Below, in pieces: positions 25,985 through 33,671 of a stretch of DNA of 57,145 nucleotides. The stretch is from NCBI GenBank assembly GCA_017454485.1, contig JAFTCX010000059.1, positions 1 to 57,145 of the forward strand, written 5' to 3'. The translations under genes and the position numbers were made by a program. Origin of the DNA: Clostridia bacterium. GTDB lineage: Bacteria; Bacillota; Clostridia; Oscillospirales; Acutalibacteraceae. The notes beneath the pieces were generated by a model. It had not been told where the DNA came from and did no database searches. It worked only from the letters and a program-made list of their open reading frames with translations. Each line of letters opens with the position of its first letter. Within the stretch, counting starts at the first letter, position 1.

Positions 25985-26829
25985 GGCCGGTCCTCCAGTT
26001 TCAAAATCATCACAGGGTACGCGCAAAGCAGCGCATAGACAAAAAAGGCGCAAATATGCTGCGGCGTCGGCGCATCGGCGAGCAGGCGCGGAGCGTAAGA
26101 AAAACGAAACAGCCCCGTCACACACGCGCAAAGCGCACTGCCCGCGAGCACAAGCAGTCCAAACAGCAGCATCCGGTCGCGCGACGTTTTTCGATAGATC
26201 GAAAACGTCGTTCTGCCGCGCATGCCGTAGCCGCGCGCATTCATGGAATCCGCCGTGTCGCCCGCGTGTTCCAGCGCCCAGGCGAGCACAGCACCGAACG
26301 AAGCAAACGCCGATTTCAGCTTGGCAGGCAGACCCGCCGGTGTCGTCTGCGCCTGACGCACCTGCTGAAATCTGCGGTGAAACTGCGGCAAAAAGCGCAG
26401 CGTCATTGAAAACAGCAGCGCCGTCGCAGGTGAAACGCGCGAAAAAAGATAGGTAAAATGCTCGGTCGTCAGCACTTTAGTGCAGCACGAAAACCAAAGC
26501 AGCACGCCGAGCAGCAGCAATCCTGCCGCCGCACCGTAGCAAAGGCTTTCCAGCGTGCAGGGATTACCGCCGGGCAGATAAAACAAAATCGTCGCGCCCC
26601 GGTGATTGAACAGCACATTGAGCACCGCCGCCAGCAGCGCCGCCGGCAGCGCGAAGCGTCCGGCCTGAAAGAGCGCTTCTTTTCCGCCGAGGCACGCAAG
26701 GCACCACGCAGCGCCGCAAAACGAAAGCAGCAAACACAGCGGATGCATCAAAAACATGGCAAAGCCCGGCACGCTGAAAAACGCGCCGAACAGCACAAGC
26801 GGATGCACAGTGAGCTCTCGATGTTGCAT
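25957..26829 (-). CDS. ecfT: ECF transporter transmembrane coupling subunit EcfT
   Basis: A 290-residue membrane protein with about six membrane segments and the cytoplasmic coupling helices of EcfT/CbiQ; the Ala-Arg-Gly motif is visible in ADSMNARGYGMRGRT and an earlier helix in SMTLRFLPQFHRRFQQVR. It couples ATP hydrolysis by the two ABC domains to substrate release by the S component. Its last 28 bases overlap the start of the A-A'-S fusion gene, implying translational coupling. It lies 9 bases after the DUF4430 lipoprotein. Confidence 0.87.
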   Translation of the reverse strand: MQHRELTVHPLVLFGAFFSVPGFAMFLMHPLCLLLSFCGAAWCLACLGGKEALFQAGRFALPAALLAAVLNVLFNHRGATILFYLPGGNPCTLESLCYGAAAGLLLLGVLLWFSCCTKVLTTEHFTYLFSRVSPATALLFSMTLRFLPQFHRRFQQVRQAQTTPAGLPAKLKSAFASFGAVLAWALEHAGDTADSMNARGYGMRGRTTFSIYRKTSRDRMLLFGLLVLAGSALCACVTGLFRFSYAPRLLADAPTPQHICAFFVYALLCAYPVMILKLEDRPWRCSKSTV

Positions 26830-26838
26830 GAGGTCTCC

Positions 26839-28053
26839 TTAATCGATCGAATCATCGATCGTATAGTCATTGCGGCCGCCGACGTCGGCGCCGAGGTCGC
26901 AGGTATAACGGAATTCGACGGTATCGCCGTCCTTGAGCATATAGCGGCTGCAGCCGTAGTTCGGATACCAGCCGTTCACGCGGTACATCCAGCCGGAGCC
27001 TTCGCCGCAGTCAAACTCATACAGGTTGTGGATTCCCTCCACATAGGCGCTGTGATACAGCGGCACAAAGGAGGCCTCCATCGGGATCTTGTTTTCCCTG
27101 CAGACGCGCTGCAGCACATCGAACACGCTTTCGCCCGCCGAAAAAGACACGCTTTGCGCCGCAAGGATCACACCGTCGCTCGGCAGCGCATCAAGCTTTC
27201 CGGGCGCAAGAGCGTCCAGATGCTGAAAGATCGTGGCGCATTCGACGGAAAACGTGCATTCGCCGCCTTTGGCCGCGCTTTCGCTCGCGGGTGCGGTTGT
27301 TGTCGTTGTCGTTGTTGTTACAGGTGCGGCAGCCGGCGCTGTTGTCTTTGCGGTCGGCTGTTTTGCCGTTGTCGCCGGTGTGGTCGTCTTTGCGGCGGAT
27401 GTGCGCTGAACTTCGCGCGTTGTTGCGGCGGCAACGGTCACAGCCGGAGCGGTTGTGTTCTCCTGCGCTGCGGTTGCCGTCGGTTCAGCGGACACCGACG
27501 GCGCGTCGTCCGCGTCCTCTTCTGCCGGCGCTGCAAATTCGGCCTGCGTTTTTTGCGGCACGATCACATACGTTCCCGTCGGATCATCCACAGCGAAGCT
27601 GACCGCGCCGCCGCTGTCGCCGACGGTCACCGACGCGGCGCAGACAAAGTTGCTCTCCTGCACGGAAGCGCGATACACCGCCGCTACATCGGCGTGCAGG
27701 CGCTGCGGCAAAAAGAGCGTAAGCAGCGGCGAAAAGCCGAACGGCTCTTTTGAAGCGAATTTGAGCGTGATCGTTTTTTTGTTCGCCTTAATCGAACGCA
27801 GCGAAAAATTGCAGTCCTTCGGTGTTTCGATCTCTTCGCCGAAGAGCGTCCAGGTGTAATCGAACCCGTCTGCCGTGCCGCGCAGCGTGAGCACCTTGCG
27901 CTGTGTCTTGAGCGCGGAAAGCGTTGCTTCCGATACGATGCCGTCGCTCGGCAAAAGATGTTCCTCTCCGAGCGTGATCGGGGTCTGAAGGGCGCAGCCG
28001 AACAGCAAAACGCAAAGCAGCGCCGCAAGGAAAAAAGAAAGTGTTTTTTTCAT
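26839..28053 (-). CDS. DUF4430 (transcobalamin-like) surface lipoprotein
   Basis: A 404-residue lipoprotein. The lipobox is LLFGC with Cys at residue 20. The start at 28053 is chosen for the signal peptide; an open extension upstream overlaps the divergent araC-type gene. After an N-terminal beta-rich region comes a long Thr/Ala/Pro linker (about 210-275, many TTT runs), then a C-terminal domain with SGWMYRVNGWYPN, KDGDTVEFRYTC and DLGADVGG. That is the DUF4430 fold, related to the C-terminal beta-domain of animal transcobalamin. The linker suits a stalk that holds the binding domain off the membrane. It is followed within 9 bases by ecfT, so a corrinoid receptor feeding the ECF transporter is a reasonable inference. 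Confidence 0.85.
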   Translation of the reverse strand: MKKTLSFFLAALLCVLLFGCALQTPITLGEEHLLPSDGIVSEATLSALKTQRKVLTLRGTADGFDYTWTLFGEEIETPKDCNFSLRSIKANKKTITLKFASKEPFGFSPLLTLFLPQRLHADVAAVYRASVQESNFVCAASVTVGDSGGAVSFAVDDPTGTYVIVPQKTQAEFAAPAEEDADDAPSVSAEPTATAAQENTTAPAVTVAAATTREVQRTSAAKTTTPATTAKQPTAKTTAPAAAPVTTTTTTTTAPASESAAKGGECTFSVECATIFQHLDALAPGKLDALPSDGVILAAQSVSFSAGESVFDVLQRVCRENKIPMEASFVPLYHSAYVEGIHNLYEFDCGEGSGWMYRVNGWYPNYGCSRYMLKDGDTVEFRYTCDLGADVGGRNDYTIDDSID

Positions 28054-28134
28054 AGTCTCAAAAAAGCTCGCAAAAAAGGAATAGTCTTTTTGCGCGTTGT
28101 GTGTTAGAATAAGAACAGAAAGGAAGGTGCACCC

Positions 28135-28950
28135 ATGAGCTACCGGGAAGACATGGACCGCGTTTTGGCCTTTGTGAAGGACCACGCGGCAGAGGACCTC
28201 ACCGCGCAGACGCTCGCCGACTTGTGCGGCTACTCGTATTCCCACTTTTGCCATGTGTTCAAGAGCATCTGCGGCGTGTCCGTCGGCGTGTATCTGCGCC
28301 ACAAGCGGCTGTTTGACGCGCTGCTTCTGATGCAAAACGGCAACAGCGTGACCGATGCGGCGTTTGCCAGCGGCTTTGAGACCGTTTCCGGCTTTGAGCG
28401 CGCCTTCCGGCGGCTGTTCGGCGAAGCGCCTTCCGTCTATTTAAAAAAGAAACAGGGAGTGTTTGGTATGTTGGAACCGAAATTTGAACAAAAGAAAGCT
28501 TTTTGCGCAGCCGGGTATCTGTTGCCCGCCGAAGCGGACATTGACCCCAAAAGCAGCGGCGCCTACTGGCTCGGCAAGGATTTTTCCGCCGTCAGCGCCG
28601 AGGATTACGCAAAGCTTTGCGCGCCGGACTATGCCGAGATCGGCACCTGGCTGCTGCCGGAGGAAAACAGCGACACGCTGTGCTACTTCCTCGGCCCCGA
28701 AGTGGCCGCCGATGCTGACGTGCCTGCGGCAATGCGTCTGCTGACGTTCCCACAGGCAAATTACGCTGTTTTCACCGTACCAAAGGCCGACACACCGCAG
28801 GCGCTGAGCGAAAATGTCAGCGCGGCATGGCGCTATATCTTCGGCGAATGGTTCGAGCAGTCGGGCTATGCGTTCGACAAGAACGCGCGTGACTTTGAGC
28901 GTTACCACGGCGAAGAAACCTGCATCTATGTGCCTGTGATCAAAGACTGA
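28135..28950 (+). CDS. AraC-family regulator with GyrI-like effector domain
   Basis: A 271-residue regulator. Residues about 1-105 contain two helix-turn-helix units of the AraC/XylS type (LADLCGYSYSHFCHVFKSICG and DAAFASGFETVSGFERAFRRLFG). Residues about 115-271 resemble the GyrI-like effector-binding domain (YWLGKDFSAVSAEDY, FPQANYAVFTVP, ending CIYVPVIKD). The gene is on the + strand between two halves of the corrinoid locus, divergent from the DUF4430 lipoprotein by 81 bases and overlapping the barrel gene tail to tail by 11 bases. It could regulate the lipoprotein-ECF half, but no operator is obvious. AGGAAGG precedes the ATG. Confidence 0.87.
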   Translation: MSYREDMDRVLAFVKDHAAEDLTAQTLADLCGYSYSHFCHVFKSICGVSVGVYLRHKRLFDALLLMQNGNSVTDAAFASGFETVSGFERAFRRLFGEAPSVYLKKKQGVFGMLEPKFEQKKAFCAAGYLLPAEADIDPKSSGAYWLGKDFSAVSAEDYAKLCAPDYAEIGTWLLPEENSDTLCYFLGPEVAADADVPAAMRLLTFPQANYAVFTVPKADTPQALSENVSAAWRYIFGEWFEQSGYAFDKNARDFERYHGEETCIYVPVIKD

Positions 28951-30154
28951 ACACACGCACCAGCACACGCAGCAGTTGCCTGAGCAAAACCGCCAGCGGC
29001 TGCTGCAGATCGGGGCGCATATCATAAAGGCCGCGCAGACCGCTTTTCAAACGCCACAGCGCAACAAGCGCGTATGCCGCCTGATCGGTCGCCATCACGT
29101 TATAGTCTTTTGCCCTGCCGTTCGTCAGCGTATGCGCAAAGCCGCCGCCGGAAAGGCGAAACGCGCGCAGTGCATCGAGCACGCTGCTGCCGTTCTTTTG
29201 AAAGCGCGCGTCGGTCTCGGGATCGATCCCGCACATGCAAAGCGCGGTGAGCACCTGCGCGGCGCTCTCGCAGTTGACTGTGTTGCCCGAAGAAAACGAG
29301 CCGTCCGGGTGCTGCATACGGGAAAGCACACCGAGTCCGCGTTCGACCGCTGCGCCGAGTGTGGTTGTGACCGGCGCCGCATCCGCTTCGCGTGTCACGG
29401 TATACACCGCCGCATCCTCTTTGTGCAGCGCAAGCGCACAAAGCGCCATTGCCGTCACATCCGGATCAGGGATGGTGCCCATCAGCGTCCAGCCGCCCTT
29501 CGGCAGTTCGCGTTTCAACAAATAGGTATATAAGAATTCATCGGAATATTTGACCGTCTGCGGCGTTTTTGCGTCGCAGGCGTTTTTTGCGATGAGGGCA
29601 AAGATCACGCCCATCATCCCCTGCCGCGTGATGTCCAACGAACAGTTGTAGCTGCTGTCGGCAATCAGGTTGACCGTTTTTCCGCCGTAGGTGCCGAACC
29701 TTGCCGGATTGCCGCCGAGCGCTGCCGCAGTCAAGACGAGCCGCTGCGCTTCGGTGACCTTGCTTTTGGAAAGCAGACCGCCGTTTTTTTCATATTGCTG
29801 CGTCACATAGCGCGCAAGACCGTCCCGATATGCCGCTTGTGCGTCCGCATACAGGAAAGCGGGCGTCCCGGCGGAATTCACAATGGAAAAGCGCCCCATC
29901 GCAAGAGCGATCCAGTCTGTGAACGTTGAGCTTTGCGCAATACTGCCGTCAGCGCTTTGCAATAGAAAATCGCTGCCGCCCAGCAGCGTCTTTCCGTTGC
30001 CGCTGTATTTTTTTCGCGCGTCAAAAACAGCGGTGATCTCCTGTGCCAATGCGTCCGCCGAGGAATTTGCGGCAAACGCGGGGCATAAAGTGAAAAACAG
30101 CAGGGCTGCGCAAAGAATCACGCAACCCGCTGCTCTTAAACGGTACCTGTTCAT
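28940..30154 (-). CDS. Secreted alpha/alpha-barrel protein (transcobalamin alpha-domain/prenyltransferase-like)
   Basis: A 404-residue exported protein with a signal peptide ending around AFAAN. The body is made of helical-hairpin repeats, several of the form Gly-Gly/Asp-Gly followed by a small-residue-rich helix (GGWTLMGTIPDPDVTAMALCAL, seen in part; QHPDGSFSSGNTVNCESAAQ; KDYNVMATDQAAYALVALW). That is the alpha/alpha toroid shared by terpene cyclases and the N-terminal domain of transcobalamin/intrinsic factor. No DxDD or other terpene-cyclase catalytic motif is visible, which favours a binding role. The ATG overlaps the stop of the upstream DUF4430 gene (ATGA, 30151-30154). The C-terminus is a Leu/Arg/Val amphipathic helix. 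Confidence 0.8.
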   Translation of the reverse strand: MNRYRLRAAGCVILCAALLFFTLCPAFAANSSADALAQEITAVFDARKKYSGNGKTLLGGSDFLLQSADGSIAQSSTFTDWIALAMGRFSIVNSAGTPAFLYADAQAAYRDGLARYVTQQYEKNGGLLSKSKVTEAQRLVLTAAALGGNPARFGTYGGKTVNLIADSSYNCSLDITRQGMMGVIFALIAKNACDAKTPQTVKYSDEFLYTYLLKRELPKGGWTLMGTIPDPDVTAMALCALALHKEDAAVYTVTREADAAPVTTTLGAAVERGLGVLSRMQHPDGSFSSGNTVNCESAAQVLTALCMCGIDPETDARFQKNGSSVLDALRAFRLSGGGFAHTLTNGRAKDYNVMATDQAAYALVALWRLKSGLRGLYDMRPDLQQPLAVLLRQLLRVLVRVFSL

Positions 30155-31095
30155 TTACCAATGTTGCCGAGGTTCGCAAACAGACCCTTGATGAACGCAA
30201 TGATGGCCTGGATGATCGCACGAATGAAGTTCGTCGGCGTGCTCTGTGCCTGCGCGATGGTGATTGTCACGCTGTCGGAATCGGTCACAGTGCCGAGGTA
30301 GTTGTAGCTTGCGTCATACTGCTCGGTCGTCTTTTTGGTGCTGATGACGATTTTGTCGCCGTCGGAAACGGGAATGTCGCGGTAATACTTGTAATCCACG
30401 GATTTGCCGCCGTGAACGAGAGTGTAGGTCGTCTCGGTGAAGTAATCCTTCAGCTCAGCCTCCACCTTGATCGCCGTCACGTTGGCAGGCAGGTTCAGCG
30501 TGTAATCCTTCACACCTGTGCTGAACGCCGGCGCAAGCGAACCCGCAGAGAAGGTCAGGCCCGTAATCGCAGCCGAAGTCTCGTTGAAATCGCCGCCGAT
30601 GTCCGCGCCGATCTGACAGGAATACATCCACGCAATCTCGTCGCCGATGTCCACCGGCGCTTTGTCGATGGCAGTGTTGGAAAACTGATTGTTCAGCCGA
30701 TACATCCAGCCGCTCACCGCGCCCGCGTCTTTTTCGCCAAAGCTGCTCAGTGTCACACCGGAATCGGTGATGACGTTTTTAACGGATTCAAGATACAGCG
30801 TGCCCCAGCTTGTGGGAATGATGTTCGCTTTGCCGCCCTTAACGTCTTCCACAAAACGGCGGGTCACATCGGCAATCGTGTCGCCTGCGTGCAGCTCCAC
30901 TTCGCTGCGGTTGAAGATCGTGCCGAGCGCGTCAGGGAAGTTCACACCCGCTTCTGTACGCACACCGTTGTCGACGAAGCTGATGTAGGCCTTGCCGATG
31001 ACAACATTCGCGTCGCCCGCAACGGCAAAGCACACGGCAAAGGAGCCGAGCATGCACAGCGCAAGCAGCACACTGAGAATTTTTTTGACTTTCAT
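30151..31095 (-). CDS. Secreted DUF4430 protein with beta-sandwich and amphipathic tail, riboswitch-controlled
   Basis: A 314-residue exported protein. The start at 31095 has GGAGG upstream and opens a signal peptide (KKILSVLLALCMLGSFAVC). Residues about 50-170 are a DUF4430 domain: ELHAGDTIADVTRRFVED, SGWMYRLNN (128-136), GDEIAWMYSCQIGADIGG. The ending C-x-(L/I)-GAD-(V/I)-GG is the same as in the lipoprotein at 26839. Residues about 176-285 look like a cadherin-like beta-sandwich (ITGLTFSAGSLAPAFS, YTLNLPANVTAIKV). The tail (about 289-314) is an Ile/Phe/Ala-rich amphipathic helix. It lies directly downstream of a cobalamin riboswitch and is translationally coupled to the alpha/alpha-barrel protein. 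Together the two resemble a split transcobalamin. Confidence 0.87.
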   Translation of the reverse strand: MKVKKILSVLLALCMLGSFAVCFAVAGDANVVIGKAYISFVDNGVRTEAGVNFPDALGTIFNRSEVELHAGDTIADVTRRFVEDVKGGKANIIPTSWGTLYLESVKNVITDSGVTLSSFGEKDAGAVSGWMYRLNNQFSNTAIDKAPVDIGDEIAWMYSCQIGADIGGDFNETSAAITGLTFSAGSLAPAFSTGVKDYTLNLPANVTAIKVEAELKDYFTETTYTLVHGGKSVDYKYYRDIPVSDGDKIVISTKKTTEQYDASYNYLGTVTDSDSVTITIAQAQSTPTNFIRAIIQAIIAFIKGLFANLGNIGK

Positions 31096-31146
31096 GAATA
31101 TTCCTCCGAAAAAATATATTTCATTTCTGCCTTGGCAGAGAATGAG

Positions 31147-31182
31147 CAAAGAAAAAGCACTGTTTCTTCGGGAAACAGTGCT
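31147..31182 (-). terminator. Attenuator terminator of the cobalamin riboswitch
   Basis: In the leader, AGCACTGTTTC pairs perfectly with GAAACAGTGCT across a five-base loop, followed on the - strand by TTTTTCTTT. It sits between the aptamer and the ATG at 31095, as expected for ligand-dependent premature termination. Confidence 0.8.
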
Positions 31183-31189
31183 GTGTACA

Positions 31190-31350
31190 CAGGAACAAAG
31201 CCGCCCAAAGCAGCTTCCCGCGACTGACTTTTCCCGCTTGCCCGAAAAGTATGACGTTCGCTGCGCCGTGAAAAGCATTCCGACTTGAGCCGAGGGCTGA
31301 TACGGTAATGGCGGTTGCGCCGGATTCTCACCGGACTTTCCTTTCCAAAG
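31190..31350 (-). ncRNA. Cobalamin riboswitch
   Basis: On the - strand the leader carries the B12-aptamer core: GGAAAGTCCGGTGAGAATCC, then GGCGCAACCGCC, a cytosine-rich CAGCCCTC, and AAGTCGGAATGC. The spacing and order match cobalamin riboswitches, which switch off B12 uptake genes when the vitamin is plentiful. A terminator hairpin follows (31147-31182). Exact aptamer limits are approximate. Confidence 0.88.
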
Positions 31351-31365
31351 CGTTATAACAAATGT

Positions 31366-31394
31366 ATTATAATCGATCCGTCCCCGCTTGTCAA
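31366..31394 (-). promoter_or_regulatory. Sigma-A promoter of the riboswitch-controlled transcript
   Basis: TTGACA (31389-31394) and TATAAT (31366-31371) on the - strand, spacer exactly 17. Transcription would start near 31359, just ahead of the aptamer. Confidence 0.85.
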
Positions 31395-31412
31395 GGTTTT
31401 TTCACAAAACGC

Positions 31413-31441
31413 TTGACACGGGAAGAAAAAATGTGTATACT
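31413..31441 (+). promoter_or_regulatory. Sigma-A promoter of the marR-ABC exporter operon
   Basis: TTGACA (31413-31418) and TATACT (31436-31441) with a 17-base spacer, 55 bases before the marR-type ATG. The inverted pair TTCGAATTCTAACAGTTCG-like sequence just downstream (31450-31470) is a candidate autoregulatory site. Confidence 0.8.
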
Positions 31442-31495
31442 TCATTTTGTTCGAATTCTAACAGTTCGTCATCTAACAAACAAAGGAGGTGCGCA

Positions 31496-31957
31496 ATGGA
31501 AAAGAAAGTTGCCTTTGAAGTGCAAAAAACGGCGCGGCTGATCCGGCGCTATATGGACAGCCACGCGCTCAAAAACGAGCTGGACCATCTCACCGGCATG
31601 CACGGCTGGGCGATCGGCTATTTTTACAACCACCGCGACAAAGACGTGTTTCAGCGCGACTTTGAAAAGGAATGCAATATCCGCCGCTCCAGCGCAACAT
31701 CCATTTTGCAGTGTATGGAAAAAAACGGGCTGATCGTGCGCGAGGGCGTGCCGTATGACGCGCGGCTGAAAAAGATCACCCTTACGCCCAAAGCGCTGGA
31801 GCTGCAGCAGCTCGTCTGCGCAGATTTTGCCGCGCTGGAAGCCAAGCTGACCGGCTGCCTGAGCGAAGAGGAGCTGTCCTGTTTTTACACTGTTCTTGAA
31901 AAAATCCAAAAGGAGGTTGATCTCGATGCTCAAACGTCTGGCTGCCTGCATCCATGA
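31496..31957 (+). CDS. MarR-family transcriptional regulator
   Basis: A 153-residue winged-helix regulator. Core features are ALKNELDHLTGMHGWAIGY, FEKECNIRRSSATSIL (recognition helix), MEKNGLIVREGVPYDARLKK (wing with the DxRxK motif) and ITLTPKALELQQ. The start at 31496 follows AAAGGAGGTG; an open stretch of 36 codons upstream covers the promoter and is not coding. Its 3' end overlaps the first exporter gene by 32 bases. It probably represses its own operon and is released by a compound that the exporter removes (family knowledge). Confidence 0.9.
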   Translation: MEKKVAFEVQKTARLIRRYMDSHALKNELDHLTGMHGWAIGYFYNHRDKDVFQRDFEKECNIRRSSATSILQCMEKNGLIVREGVPYDARLKKITLTPKALELQQLVCADFAALEAKLTGCLSEEELSCFYTVLEKIQKEVDLDAQTSGCLHP

Positions 31958-33671
31958 ATACAAGACCGCATCCATCAAAGCGCCGCTGTTCGTTTCGCTG
32001 GAGGTCGTGATGGAGGTCATCATCCCCTACTGCATGGGCAAGCTGCTCGATAACGGCGTCACGCCCGGCAACATGACCTACATTTTGCAGATCGGCGCCG
32101 TTCTGGTTTTGCTGTGCGTGTTTTCGCTGACCTTCGGCGTACTTGCCGGCCGCAACGCCGCCTTTGCTTCGGCGGGCTTTGCGCGCAATTTGCGTCACGA
32201 CGCGTTCCACAATGTGCAGCGCTTTTCCTTTTCCAACATCGACCGCTTCTCGGTCGCGTCGCTCGTCACGCGCCTGACCACCGATGTGACGAATTTGCAA
32301 AACGCTTATCAGATGATTATCCGCATCACGGTGCGCGCGCCGCTCATGCTCGTTTTTTCGCTCATCATGGCGTTCCGCGTCAACCATCGGCTGTCACTGA
32401 TCTTCCTGTGCGTGCTGCCGCTTCTGGCGTTCGGCCTGGGGGTCATCATCAAGCACGCGCACCCGATCTTCACGCGTGTGTTCAAAACCTATGACAAGCT
32501 CAACCGCGTGGTGTCGGAAAACCTGCACGGCATCCGTGTGGTGAAAGCCTTTGTGCGCGAGGAGCACGAAAAAGAAAAATTCAACACCGTTTCCGAAAGC
32601 ATCTACAGCGACTTTGTTTCGGCCGAAAAGCTGTTGGCGTTCAACGCGCCGATGATGCAGCTTTCCGCCAACAGCGTGATGCTGCTGATCTCGTGGTTCG
32701 GCGCGCACATGATCTTTGATTCCGGCAACAACGCCGCGGCCGGCATGACCACCGGCGACCTCGTGATCCTCATCACCTACGCGATGCAAATTCTCATGAA
32801 CCTGATGATGCTCTCCATGATTTTCGTCATGCTGACCATGAGCCGCGCTTCGGCACAGCGCATCTATGAGGTGCTGGAGGAAAACAGCGACTTGAAAAAT
32901 CCGCCGCAGCCCGTCATGGATGTCAAAGACGGCAGCGTGGAATTTGAAAACGTCTCCTTCAGCTATGCGGGCAGCGAAGACAAGCTTTGCTTGAAAAACA
33001 TCAGCTTTTCCGTGCGCTCCGGCGAAACGGTCGGCATCCTCGGCGGCACGGGCGCGGGCAAATCCACGCTGGTGCAGCTCATTGCGCGGCTGTATGACGC
33101 AACGACCGGCACCGTGCGTGTGGGCGGCAGAGATGTGCGCGATTACGACCTCGACACCCTGCGCGGTCAGGTGGCGATGGTGCTGCAAAAGAATGTGCTG
33201 TTTTCCGGCACGATCAAGGAAAACCTGCGCTGGGGCAACGAAAACGCCACAGATGAGGAGCTGGAGGAGGCTTGCCGGCTTGCGCAGGCGGACGGATTCA
33301 TCCGCGAATTTCCCGACGGCTACGACACCTTCATCGAGCAGGGCGGCACCAATGTTTCCGGCGGACAGAAGCAGCGCCTTTGCATCGCCCGTTCGCTGCT
33401 GAAAAAGCCGAAAATTCTTGTGCTGGACGACTCCACCTCCGCGGTGGACACCAAGACCGACGCGCTCATCCGCAAAGCGCTGCGCGATTACATCCCCTCC
33501 ACAACAAAATTCATCATCGCCCAGCGCGTCTCCTCGGTGGAACACGCCGACAAGATCATCGTCCTCGACGGCGGTGAAATCGAAGCGATCGGCACCCACG
33601 AGACGCTGCTCGGCCACGATCAGATCTATACCGAAGTCTATAACTCCCAGATGAAAGGCGGTGAGGAATAA
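31926..33671 (+). CDS. ABC exporter half-transporter, subunit 1
   Basis: A 581-residue type IV ABC exporter half with six membrane helices in about 1-310, then a nucleotide-binding domain: Walker A GGTGAGKST, Q-loop MVLQKNVLFSGTI, signature NVSGGQKQR, Walker B ILVLDDSTSAVD. The Walker B is followed by Asp (DD) rather than the catalytic Glu (DE), so this is the degenerate ATP site of a heterodimer such as BmrC/TM287. The start at 31926 (MLKRLAACIHEYK) has AAAGGAGG. It is coupled to the next gene (TAATG overlap). Confidence 0.92.
   Translation: MLKRLAACIHEYKTASIKAPLFVSLEVVMEVIIPYCMGKLLDNGVTPGNMTYILQIGAVLVLLCVFSLTFGVLAGRNAAFASAGFARNLRHDAFHNVQRFSFSNIDRFSVASLVTRLTTDVTNLQNAYQMIIRITVRAPLMLVFSLIMAFRVNHRLSLIFLCVLPLLAFGLGVIIKHAHPIFTRVFKTYDKLNRVVSENLHGIRVVKAFVREEHEKEKFNTVSESIYSDFVSAEKLLAFNAPMMQLSANSVMLLISWFGAHMIFDSGNNAAAGMTTGDLVILITYAMQILMNLMMLSMIFVMLTMSRASAQRIYEVLEENSDLKNPPQPVMDVKDGSVEFENVSFSYAGSEDKLCLKNISFSVRSGETVGILGGTGAGKSTLVQLIARLYDATTGTVRVGGRDVRDYDLDTLRGQVAMVLQKNVLFSGTIKENLRWGNENATDEELEEACRLAQADGFIREFPDGYDTFIEQGGTNVSGGQKQRLCIARSLLKKPKILVLDDSTSAVDTKTDALIRKALRDYIPSTTKFIIAQRVSSVEHADKIIVLDGGEIEAIGTHETLLGHDQIYTEVYNSQMKGGEE

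Noticed and set aside
28940-30154. Annotation as a terpene cyclase or prenyltransferase
   Set aside because: The alpha/alpha-toroid repeats are present but no DxDD or other catalytic acidic motif is seen, the protein is exported, and the context is corrinoid uptake.
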